A DNA stretch of 5,542 bases, taken from positions 1 to 5,542 of the forward strand of contig JAFNVK010000110.1 of assembly GCA_017379815.1 (NCBI GenBank), given 5' to 3'. This DNA is from Clostridia bacterium (GTDB taxonomy: Bacteria; Bacillota; Clostridia; Oscillospirales; CAG-272). Position numbers and translations under genes: made by a program. The notes beneath the pieces are model-generated. The model had not been told where the DNA came from, searched no databases, and worked only from the letters and a program-made list of their open reading frames with translations. This document shows, in pieces, positions 1 through 5,504 of the stretch (position 1 is the stretch's first letter; the number at the start of each line of letters is the position of its first letter).

Positions 1-17
1 AAGACAAGGAAAAAACC

Positions 18-611
18 ATGAAAAAGCATTACGTATTGGCATCCAAATCGCCGCGCAGGAGCGAGATCCTGCAAAACCTCGGCATTCCTTTTGAAGTTGT
101 GACCGCCGAAACCGACGAGAGGAGCGACGTCACCGATCCCGAAGAGCTCGTGGAGCTTCTCTCCCGCCGCAAAGGCGAGGCCGTGGCAGCCCTCCTTCGC
201 GAAAGGGGCGAGCTGACCGCGGACACGGTAATCCTTTCCTCGGACACGGTCGTCGCCCTTGATGGTGAGATCCTCGGCAAGCCGCAAGGCAGAGCCGACG
301 CCGAGCGGATGCTCCGTTCTCTTTCGGGCAGACGTCATCGCGTCATCAGCGGCATTTGCCTTATCTCGGGGGAGCGGATCGCGCTCTCGCACGAGGTCAC
401 CGAGGTGGAGTTTGACGAGATCCCCGAGGCCTCGCTCTCTCGCTACCTCGACTCGGACGAGCCCTACGACAAGGCAGGCGCCTACGCCATTCAGGGCAGA
501 GCCTCGGCATGGATCCGCGGCATCCACGGCTGCTATTTTAACGTGGTCGGCCTCCCCGTGCATTGTCTGAACCGCCTGCACGGCGAAATTTTCGGAGAAA
601 ATTTGCTCTAA
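18..611 (+). CDS. maf: Maf-family nucleoside triphosphate pyrophosphatase (dTTP/UTP type)
   Basis: This is a cytoplasmic house-cleaning enzyme of the Maf/HAM1-like fold, 197 residues long as usual for the family. Maf proteins hydrolyse non-canonical or excess nucleoside triphosphates to the monophosphate and pyrophosphate, and in Bacillus Maf is also linked to septum formation. Visible motifs are ASKSPRR at residues 8-14 (phosphate-binding SxR motif), SSDTVV at 74-79 with the likely catalytic Asp76, GKP at 87-89, the LSGR-H-VISG segment at 102-112, and DKAGAYAIQG at 151-160. The Gln in AIQG is typical of the YhdE/Maf subgroup acting on dTTP and UTP; the YceF-type m7GTP enzymes usually have Glu there. 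The start is supported by AAGGA at 6-10, seven bases ahead. The gene lies directly upstream of mreB, a classic Bacillota arrangement, but radC, which lies between them in Bacillus, is absent. The family call is very secure; the substrate call is inferred from the motif. Confidence 0.96.
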   Translation: MKKHYVLASKSPRRSEILQNLGIPFEVVTAETDERSDVTDPEELVELLSRRKGEAVAALLRERGELTADTVILSSDTVVALDGEILGKPQGRADAERMLRSLSGRRHRVISGICLISGERIALSHEVTEVEFDEIPEASLSRYLDSDEPYDKAGAYAIQGRASAWIRGIHGCYFNVVGLPVHCLNRLHGEIFGENLL

Positions 612-615
612 GGGG

Positions 616-644
616 TAGTCAAGCGCATTTTTTTATGCTATAAT
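616..644 (+). promoter_or_regulatory. Sigma-A-type promoter for mreB (extended -10)
   Basis: A perfect TATAAT lies at 639-644, preceded by TG at 636-637 with one base between, giving an extended -10 element. At the ideal 17-base spacing, 616-621 reads TAGTCA, which matches TTGACA at four of six positions. Transcription would start near 651, leaving a leader of roughly 70 bases before mreB. The -35 element begins only five bases after the maf stop codon. mreB can therefore be expressed independently of maf, although read-through from maf is not excluded because no terminator is seen between them. Confidence 0.85.
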
Positions 645-703
645 AAAATGAATAATTAGATTTTATCCGATAATTCGGGCAAAAACGCCAAAAATCCGCA
701 GGG

Positions 704-711
704 AAGGGAGG
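704..711 (+). promoter_or_regulatory. Ribosome binding site of mreB
   Basis: AAGGGAGG ends eight bases before the ATG at 720. It is a near-consensus Shine-Dalgarno sequence and fixes the mreB start so that the protein begins MAKQIGIDLG, as in typical MreB. Confidence 0.85.
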
Positions 712-719
712 ACAAGCGC

Positions 720-1730
720 ATGGCAAAGCAGATCGGAATCGATCTCGGCACGTCGAATACGATGATCTGCCAGAAGGATAAGGGCATCGTTTTGCGCGCG
801 CCCTCCGTGGTCACCATCGACCGTGCCACGCACGAGGTCATCGCCTCGGGTGTGACGGCCAAGCGGATGCTGGGCAAAACGCCGGGCAATCTTCGCGCGC
901 TCCGTCCCTTGAAGGACGGCGTCATCACCGACCTTGAGGTCACCTCGCTGATGCTGCGCGATTTCTTTGCCCGCATGGACATGGTCTCGCTCTTCAACCG
1001 TCCGTCGGCGCTGGTGTGCATTCCCTACGGGGTCACCGAGGTCGAGCGGCGCGCGGTGGAGGACGCCACCTTCGAGGCAGGCGCCAAAAACGTGGGTCTG
1101 ATCGACGAGCCGATCGCGGCGGCGGTGGGCGCGGGCATCAAGGTCTCCAAGGCGCGCGGTGCCATGATCATCGATCTTGGCGGCGGCGTGTCCGAAACGG
1201 CGGTCATCAGCCTTGGCGGCGTGGTGCAATCCAACTCCCTTCGCATCGCGGGGGACGAGATGGATCTGGCCATCGTCTCCTTCCTCAAGCAGCATCGCAA
1301 CCTGCTCATCGGCGAGATCACGGCCGAGATGCTCAAGCGCAAGCTGGGCACGGCCATAAAGGGACTTGACCGCGGTAGCATGGAGGTCTGCGGACGCGAC
1401 CTGCGCACGGGACTTGCCAAAACGGTTACGGTCACCACGGACGAGGTCCGTCACGCGATCCGCGAGCCTCTCGTGGAGATCCTCATGATGGTCAAGGGCA
1501 CGCTGGAGGAGACCCCTCCCGAGCTTGCGGCCGACATCTTTGACTTTGGCATCGTTATGGTTGGCGGAGGCGCGCTGCTCCCGGGCATGGATCAGGTGAT
1601 CCGTGCGCAGACCGGCATACGGGTGACCGTGGCCAAGAAGCCGATGGAGTGCGTTTGCACGGGACTTGGCAGAATGCTGCAAAGCACGGGCGGCGACTTC
1701 TCGGAGTTCGTGCGCTACAAGGTGAAATAA
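720..1730 (+). CDS. mreB: Rod shape-determining protein MreB (bacterial actin)
   Basis: MreB is an ATP-binding actin homologue. It forms short membrane-attached filaments that direct the side-wall peptidoglycan synthesis complex (RodA, PBP2, MreC, MreD). At 336 residues it has the normal family length. The actin-fold nucleotide motifs are all present: phosphate-1 DLGTSNT at 8-14, the connect motif LIDEPIAAAVGAG at 127-139 with the likely catalytic Glu130, phosphate-2 DLGGGVSE at 152-159, and the adenosine motif VGGGALLPG at 281-289. The signatures TPGN (54-57), RPLKDGVI (62-69), AGDEMD (177-182) and TPPELAADI (265-273) are MreB-specific and rule out DnaK or FtsA. The hydrophobic pair Leu91-Phe92 matches the membrane-insertion loop known from Thermotoga MreB, and there is no N-terminal amphipathic helix, as usual outside the Proteobacteria. 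It could be the paralogue Mbl, but the maf neighbour favours MreB. It has its own promoter and terminator. mreC and mreD, its usual downstream partners, do not follow. Confidence 0.97.
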   Translation: MAKQIGIDLGTSNTMICQKDKGIVLRAPSVVTIDRATHEVIASGVTAKRMLGKTPGNLRALRPLKDGVITDLEVTSLMLRDFFARMDMVSLFNRPSALVCIPYGVTEVERRAVEDATFEAGAKNVGLIDEPIAAAVGAGIKVSKARGAMIIDLGGGVSETAVISLGGVVQSNSLRIAGDEMDLAIVSFLKQHRNLLIGEITAEMLKRKLGTAIKGLDRGSMEVCGRDLRTGLAKTVTVTTDEVRHAIREPLVEILMMVKGTLEETPPELAADIFDFGIVMVGGGALLPGMDQVIRAQTGIRVTVAKKPMECVCTGLGRMLQSTGGDFSEFVRYKVK

Positions 1731-1756
1731 GCTCTGCCGACAATCAAAGAGACATC

Positions 1757-1794
1757 TGCGGAAGGCGGCTTCGAGGCTGTCTTCCGCACGTTTT
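1757..1794 (+). terminator. Rho-independent terminator after mreB
   Basis: TGCGGAAG at 1757-1764 pairs with CTTCCGCA at 1781-1788. The stem continues inward through 1765-1769 and 1776-1780 with two G-U pairs, giving about 13 base pairs and a small loop around TTCGAG. The stem is followed by CG and four Ts at 1791-1794. It lies 26 bases after the mreB stop codon. The T tract is short, so termination may be partial. It suggests that the downstream protease and PBP2 genes form a separate unit. Confidence 0.8.
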
Positions 1795-1796
1795 AA

Positions 1797-1907
1797 CAAA
1801 GTAAGGTGCAGTGCCTCTATCTTTGCTTTTTCGCAAAGTGAAATGCTATGCCTCTGTCTTTACCTTTTCCCAGAGGTAATACCGAGCCTCTATCGAAAAA
1901 AACAATC
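1797..1907. repeat. 37-bp imperfect tandem repeat, two clear copies and a degenerate third
   Basis: Copy 1 (1797-1833) and copy 2 (1834-1870) match at 28 of 37 positions by direct comparison, sharing CAAAGT at the start and TGCCTCT in the middle. A third, diverged stretch (1871-1907) repeats GCCTCTATC and the CAGAG-like start. Each junction can fold: CTTTGC at 1821-1826 pairs with GCAAAG at 1833-1838 across copies 1 and 2, and TTACCT at 1860-1865 pairs with AGGTAA at 1874-1879 across copies 2 and 3. The array fills the gap between the mreB terminator and the protease gene. It contains no reading frame of note. Its role is unknown: it may be a neutral expansion, a structured leader, or a protein-binding array. 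Confidence 0.7.
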
Positions 1908-1929
1908 GTACGGTTTGCTTTTCTTTTTC

Positions 1930-1953
1930 CGCGCCCGGTGAGGCGCGATCACC
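1930..1953 (+). other. Two overlapping, mutually exclusive small hairpins before the protease gene
   Basis: CGCGCC at 1930-1935 pairs perfectly with GGCGCG at 1942-1947 (six-base loop). The overlapping GGTGA at 1937-1941 pairs with TCACC at 1949-1953. Only one can form at a time. They end eight bases before the ribosome site at 1961. No T tract follows, so neither is an intrinsic terminator. The stems are short and could arise by chance in GC-rich DNA. Confidence 0.35.
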
Positions 1954-1960
1954 CTGCATG

Positions 1961-1970
1961 AAAGGAGGGG
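1961..1970 (+). promoter_or_regulatory. Ribosome binding site deciding the protease start
   Basis: AAAGGAGGGG lies eight bases ahead of the ATG at 1979. An earlier in-frame ATG at 1958 would place this sequence inside the coding region and has no ribosome site of its own, so 1979 is preferred. Confidence 0.85.
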
Positions 1971-1978
1971 CTTTGAGC

Positions 1979-2998
1979 ATGAACGGACAATTTGATCCCA
2001 AGCGCAACGGCGCGCCGGAGGAAGCGGCAGAGAAGCGCTCTCTGCGTGCGGATCACCTGCAGATCGGTCTTCCGATCCTTGCGGTGGCCTTTATCTTTCT
2101 GCTCTCCTCGGTTCTGCAAGCGCTGATCGCTACCCTCATCGCGGCCGCGTCTCCCCGCTTGCTCGACCTGCCGGGCGTGTCCCTGGTGCTTTCCATGCTC
2201 CCCATGTATCTTGTGGCCATGCCCCTATCGCTCCTGCTTTACCGTCTCGTGCCCAAGCGGGAGCTTGCGTGCAAGGCGATCTCCTTTCCCACCTGGCTCG
2301 CGCTTCTCTCGCTCTGCTTTGGGCTCACCTATCTCGGCAGCTTTCTCGGCACAGCGCTCAATTTTGCCGTGGGCGCACTCTCGGGGCAGATGCCCGAGAA
2401 CGCTCTGCAGGACGTGACCGAGGGCTCGCCCCTCTGGCTGACGCTCCTGTTCGCGGGCATTCTTGCCCCGATCCTGGAGGAGATCTTCTTCCGCAAGCTG
2501 CTCATCGACCGTCTCGCCATTTACGGCGACCTGCCTGCCGTCCTTCTCTCGGGCGTGGTCTTTGGCCTTGTGCACGGCAATTTTTATCAGTTCTTTTACG
2601 CCGCGGCAGTGGGCGTGGTCTTTGGCTACGTCTATATCCGCACGGGCAAGCTGCGCTACACCGTGGCTCTGCACATGGCGGTCAATCTGGTGGGCACCGT
2701 TTACACCACGGCCATGCTGCGCAAGCTGGATCTTTCCCTGCTTGAGACCGATCCTGCGCTTGGTCTTCTTCGCTCCTTTGGCGGACTTTCGATGATGGCG
2801 AGCTACTACCTCTTTATGCTGGCCGTTCTCGTGTCGCTCCCCTTTGCAATCCTGCATCTGCGCCGCATGATCCGCTTCCGTCGGGGCGAGCGCACGCTCA
2901 CCTTGAGGGAATGGGCACGCGTGCTGCTGCTCAACCCGGCCGTCTGGTGCTTCCTTGCGGTCTGCGTCTTCTTCTTCGCCATGGCGCTTCTTGCCTGA
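1979..2998 (+). CDS. CPBP/Rce1-family intramembrane metalloprotease
   Basis: This is a polytopic membrane protein of 339 residues carrying the three ordered motifs of the CPBP (CAAX protease and bacteriocin-processing, Abi) family. They are EEIFFR at 167-172 (motif EExxxR, Glu167 and Glu168), FGLVH at 195-199 with His199, and HMAVN at 232-236 with His232 and Asn236. In Rce1-type enzymes these Glu and His residues line an intramembrane active site, so the protein is predicted to be catalytically competent. A charged cytoplasmic N-terminus (about 1-28) precedes hydrophobic segments near 31-56, 65-91, 105-133, 152-166, 185-198, 205-221, 226-245, 272-293 and 320-338. The motifs lie in the middle of the protein, with two further hydrophobic segments after them. 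Substrates of bacterial CPBP proteins are mostly unknown; some process peptides or protect against bacteriocins. The gene sits where mreC and mreD would be expected and is probably co-transcribed with PBP2, with a gap of 113 bases. A role in envelope growth is only an inference. Confidence 0.9.
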   Translation: MNGQFDPKRNGAPEEAAEKRSLRADHLQIGLPILAVAFIFLLSSVLQALIATLIAAASPRLLDLPGVSLVLSMLPMYLVAMPLSLLLYRLVPKRELACKAISFPTWLALLSLCFGLTYLGSFLGTALNFAVGALSGQMPENALQDVTEGSPLWLTLLFAGILAPILEEIFFRKLLIDRLAIYGDLPAVLLSGVVFGLVHGNFYQFFYAAAVGVVFGYVYIRTGKLRYTVALHMAVNLVGTVYTTAMLRKLDLSLLETDPALGLLRSFGGLSMMASYYLFMLAVLVSLPFAILHLRRMIRFRRGERTLTLREWARVLLLNPAVWCFLAVCVFFFAMALLA

Positions 2999-3096
2999 CG
3001 CGCCTTACCGACGGGGAAAACAAAGCAAGCAAAAAACCGTTTTTTCAAAAAAAGAAAGCAAGTGTATTCAACAAAATTCTTACAAGAAAGCAGGCG

Positions 3097-3104
3097 AAAG
3101 GAGG
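3097..3104 (+). promoter_or_regulatory. Ribosome binding site deciding the PBP2 start
   Basis: AAAGGAGG lies seven bases ahead of the ATG at 3112. The frame is open back to 2911, but that extension would overlap the protease gene and add 67 residues unlike any PBP N-terminus before the membrane anchor. The start at 3112 gives a normal short cytoplasmic tail and is clearly the right one. Confidence 0.9.
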
Positions 3105-3111
3105 ACGAGGC

Positions 3112-5172
3112 ATGAAGCGACAATACGTTTGGCGATATCTGGCCGTGGCGGCTCTTTTCTGCCTGATCTCGGTGATCTACCTCGGCCGCCTGTTCTATCT
3201 GCAGATCGCCGGGCGCGGCTTGGACTACGAGCTTGGCGTGCAGACGCGCACCGTTACGATCCAGGCCGCGCGCGGACAGATCTACGACCGCAACGGACGG
3301 GCTCTTGTGGAAAACCGCTTTTCCTACGATCTGATGGTGGTGCACGAGTCCTTCTCCGCGCTCCCGGACAAGGAGGCCAACCGCGTGCTGCTCACTCTGC
3401 TCGACGCCATGCAGAAAACGGGGGAGAGTGAAAAATGGGTGGAGAAGTATTTTCCCTTGGACGGCGCGTATCCTTACTATACCTGGAGCGAGGAGATGGC
3501 CGACCGCGATTCGATCCCGTACTACCGTCTTGCGCGCGTCTGGAAGGATCTCGGCCTTGAGGGCGAGATCACCGTGGAGACGCTGGTGGAGCATTACCTT
3601 ACGGAATACGGCCTTCGGGAAAAGGATGCCGAGGGCGCTCGGCTCTACGATGACGACGAGGTGGACCTCTTGATCCGCATCCGCTACGACATGGACGCCA
3701 AGCGCTTTGGCGTATCCGAGGACTATACGCTGGCCGAGGACGTGGGGCTTTCCCTGATCGCACACGTCAAGGAGCAGAACCTTAAGGGAACCAACTTTTT
3801 GATGAACGCCGAGCGCGTTTACGCCTATCCGGGCTACGCCTCGCACATTCTCGGGCAGACCGGACCGATCTACTCCGAGGAGTGGGAATACTACAACGAG
3901 CAGGGATACCTGATGAACGCCACGGTGGGCAAGTCGGGGTGTGAGTACGCCTTTGAGAGCTACCTGCGCGGCGTTGACGGCAAGCTCCGCATTCAGCTGG
4001 ATGCGGCGGGCAACGTGATCCACACGGAGGTCCTGCAGGCGCCCGTGCCGGGGAACGACGTCTATCTGACCATCGACATCGACCTGCAGATCGCCGCCGA
4101 GGACGGCCTTCGTGAGAACGTGAAGTTCGTCACCGACCGCTCGGCAGGCTACGCCATGTACGGCGCGGGGTGCGACGCGGGTGCGGCCGTGGCGATGGAT
4201 CCCGAGACCTTTGAGGTTTTGGCGATCGCGTCCTATCCCACCTACGATCTGAACACCTACAATCTCTTTTACAACGAGCTGGCGGCAGACCCTGCCCAGC
4301 CTCTGATCAACCGCGCCATCAACGGTGCGTACGCTCCCGGCTCTACCATCAAGCCGGGCGTCACCGTGGCGGGAATGCTTTCGGGCGAGATCTCAAGGGC
4401 CAGCGAGCTCTATTGCGGCGGCGTTTACACGCGCTACGCGGGATATCAGCCGAAATGCTCCACCTACGGGGCTTCGCACCGCGGCTACATCACGGCAAAG
4501 ACGGCCATCGCGGTGTCCTGCAACTGCTTCTTCTACGAGCTTGGCTACCGCATGGGCATCGACACGATGAATCAATATCTCACCTCGCTCGGCTTTGGCG
4601 AGCGAACGGGGCTGGAGATCGGCGGCACGGACGGGATCTTAGCCGGTCCTCTTTACCGCCAGGAGATCAACGGCGAGGAGTGGCAGCCCGGCAACACGCT
4701 GCAGGCGGCCATCGGACAGTCGGATCACATGGCCTCTCCCGTGCAGTTGGCTTGCTATCTGTCTACGATCTCTAACGGCGGAACGCGCTATTCGGCGCAC
4801 CTGTTGCACAGCGTTTACGCGCCGGGAAGTGCCGCGCCCACGTTCGTCTATCGCCAGAGCGAGGAGACGGTGCTCTCAAGGCTTACGCTTTCGGAGGAGG
4901 TCCGGGCAACGGTGTTTGCGGGAATGCGCGAGATGGTAACGAGCCACGCGACGGCGAACCGCAACCTGTCCTCTCTTCCCGTAGCCGTTGGCGGAAAGAC
5001 GGGAACGGCACAGACCTCGGAGGCGTGTGAGAACGCGCTGTTCGTGTGTGCCGCGCCCTTTGACGCCCCCGAGATCGTGGTCTCGGTGGTCTTGGAGCAG
5101 GGATATTCGGGCGAGTATGCTTCGCTCACCGCGGCAAGAATTTTGGAGAAGTATTACGGCGTAGAGAAATAA
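3112..5172 (+). CDS. mrdA: Penicillin-binding protein 2 (class B transpeptidase, MrdA type)
   Basis: PBP2 is a membrane-anchored D,D-transpeptidase that cross-links peptidoglycan made by RodA during side-wall elongation. It has 686 residues, normal for PBP2. A short cytoplasmic tail leads into one membrane anchor (about 9-29). The extracellular dimerisation/pedestal domain (about 45-305) begins with the class B signature RGQIYDRNG at 54-62. The transpeptidase domain (about 355-680) has all catalytic motifs: STIK at 411-414 with nucleophile Ser411, SCN at 469-471, and KTGT at 629-632. GQSDHMASPVQLA at 535-547 and the FFYELG segment after SCN favour MrdA over the division enzyme FtsI/SpoVD, and no PASTA repeats follow. 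Residues about 80-230 of the pedestal are rich in acidic residues. Cys435, Cys449, His456 and Cys470 are spaced like a known PBP2 zinc site. mreB lies two genes upstream, which supports an elongation role. No rodA lies within the window. Confidence 0.95.
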   Translation: MKRQYVWRYLAVAALFCLISVIYLGRLFYLQIAGRGLDYELGVQTRTVTIQAARGQIYDRNGRALVENRFSYDLMVVHESFSALPDKEANRVLLTLLDAMQKTGESEKWVEKYFPLDGAYPYYTWSEEMADRDSIPYYRLARVWKDLGLEGEITVETLVEHYLTEYGLREKDAEGARLYDDDEVDLLIRIRYDMDAKRFGVSEDYTLAEDVGLSLIAHVKEQNLKGTNFLMNAERVYAYPGYASHILGQTGPIYSEEWEYYNEQGYLMNATVGKSGCEYAFESYLRGVDGKLRIQLDAAGNVIHTEVLQAPVPGNDVYLTIDIDLQIAAEDGLRENVKFVTDRSAGYAMYGAGCDAGAAVAMDPETFEVLAIASYPTYDLNTYNLFYNELAADPAQPLINRAINGAYAPGSTIKPGVTVAGMLSGEISRASELYCGGVYTRYAGYQPKCSTYGASHRGYITAKTAIAVSCNCFFYELGYRMGIDTMNQYLTSLGFGERTGLEIGGTDGILAGPLYRQEINGEEWQPGNTLQAAIGQSDHMASPVQLACYLSTISNGGTRYSAHLLHSVYAPGSAAPTFVYRQSEETVLSRLTLSEEVRATVFAGMREMVTSHATANRNLSSLPVAVGGKTGTAQTSEACENALFVCAAPFDAPEIVVSVVLEQGYSGEYASLTAARILEKYYGVEK

Positions 5173-5195
5173 AAGGGCGGGGCATAAGATTCCAA

Positions 5196-5223
5196 CCCCG
5201 TAGGGGCGATCATTGATCGCCCG
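5196..5223 (+). repeat. REP-like palindrome with GTAG leader
   Basis: GGGCGATC at 5204-5211 pairs perfectly with GATCGCCC at 5215-5222, leaving a three-base loop. The stem is directly preceded by GTAG at 5200-5203. CCCC at 5196-5199 can alternatively pair with GGGG at 5203-5206. A GTAG tetranucleotide at the foot of a palindrome is the layout of REP sequences mobilised by RAYT (REP-associated tyrosine) transposases. I recall similar GTAGGGGCGA-type intergenic elements from gut Oscillospirales genomes, but I could not verify the copy number here. Confidence 0.65.
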
Positions 5224-5243
5224 ACCAAGCGGGACTAATTTTA

Positions 5244-5383
5244 GGCTCCCTCCGGGAGGGAGCTGGCGCCGCAAGGCGACTGAAGGAGAGTGCGTGCAGA
5301 ATAAAGCGCGCACAAATTCCAAAGTTGCGCAGGCTCCTTCCGTCAAATGCTCCGCATTTGCCACCTCCCTCTCGGAGGGAGGC
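5244..5383. repeat. Composite of two inverted structured repeat units (BIME-like)
   Basis: The left unit (5244-5288) and the reverse complement of the right unit (5332-5383) share the same plan: a CTCCCTCC/GGAGGGAG palindrome, TGGC, a small inner hairpin, GAC, and GAAGGAG. The outer palindromes are 5245-5253 with 5255-5263, and 5364-5371 with 5375-5382. The inner hairpin is CGCC-GCAA-GGCG at 5267-5278 in the left unit but CAAATGC-TCC-GCATTTG at 5344-5360 in the right unit. Between the units, GTGCGTGC at 5290-5297 pairs with GCGCGCAC at 5306-5313 (one G-U pair). No transposase is present, so if mobile the element depends on an enzyme encoded elsewhere. Confidence 0.75.
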
Positions 5384-5412
5384 TCATGTTACAACCGCAC
5401 AATCCCTCTGTC

Positions 5413-5504
5413 TGTCATCCTGAGCGAAGGCGAAGCCGTAGTCGAACTTTTGCGGGTCGAGTGAAACGAGCAAGCAAAAGCGCACGTCCGCAGGACGCGC
5501 GGGA
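5413..5504 (+). repeat. Dispersed-type intergenic repeat beginning TGTCATCCTGAGCGAA
   Basis: TGTCATCCTGAGCGAAGG starts near 5413 and continues through GTCGAA (5441-5446) to GGATCTCGC near 5511; this opening resembles a short repeat I know from many bacterial genomes. Inside it CTTTTGC at 5447-5453 pairs with GCAAAAG at 5474-5480. CGTCC at 5485-5489 pairs with GGACG at 5493-5497, and that stem extends past one mismatch into CGC/GCG. The boundaries are approximate because only one copy is in the window. Confidence 0.6.

Noticed and set aside
663..1799. Long open frame on the - strand opposite mreB (378 codons)
   Set aside because: It is the antisense shadow of mreB in GC-rich DNA. Its translation is rich in His, Arg and Asp with no recognisable domain, and mreB is certain on the other strand.
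1823..1852. Possible promoter for the protease gene within the tandem repeat (TTGCTT, then TGCTATGCC)
   Set aside because: The -10 matches TATAAT at only three positions and the spacing is 18. The TG extension alone is not enough to call it.
1797..1907. CRISPR array
   Set aside because: The repeats are directly adjacent with no unique spacers, the copies are diverged, and no cas genes are near.
1958..1978. Earlier ATG for the protease gene
   Set aside because: Its first codons are the ribosome site of the ATG at 1979, and no ribosome site precedes 1958.
3042..3070. Possible promoter before mrdA (TTTTCA, 17 bases, TATTCA)
   Set aside because: The -35 matches at four positions and the -10 at only three, within an A/T-rich spacer where such matches arise by chance.
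2911..3111. 67-residue N-terminal extension of PBP2
   Set aside because: It would overlap the end of the protease gene. AAAGGAGG at 3097-3104 and the normal membrane anchor point to the ATG at 3112.
2806..4023. Long open frame on the - strand across the protease-PBP2 boundary (405 codons)
   Set aside because: It overlaps two well-supported + strand genes and has a low-complexity composition typical of antisense frames, with no family resemblance.
5213..5464. Small + strand open frame of 83 codons after mrdA
   Set aside because: It lies entirely within palindromic repeat elements, has no ribosome binding site, and its codons are just read-through of the repeats.
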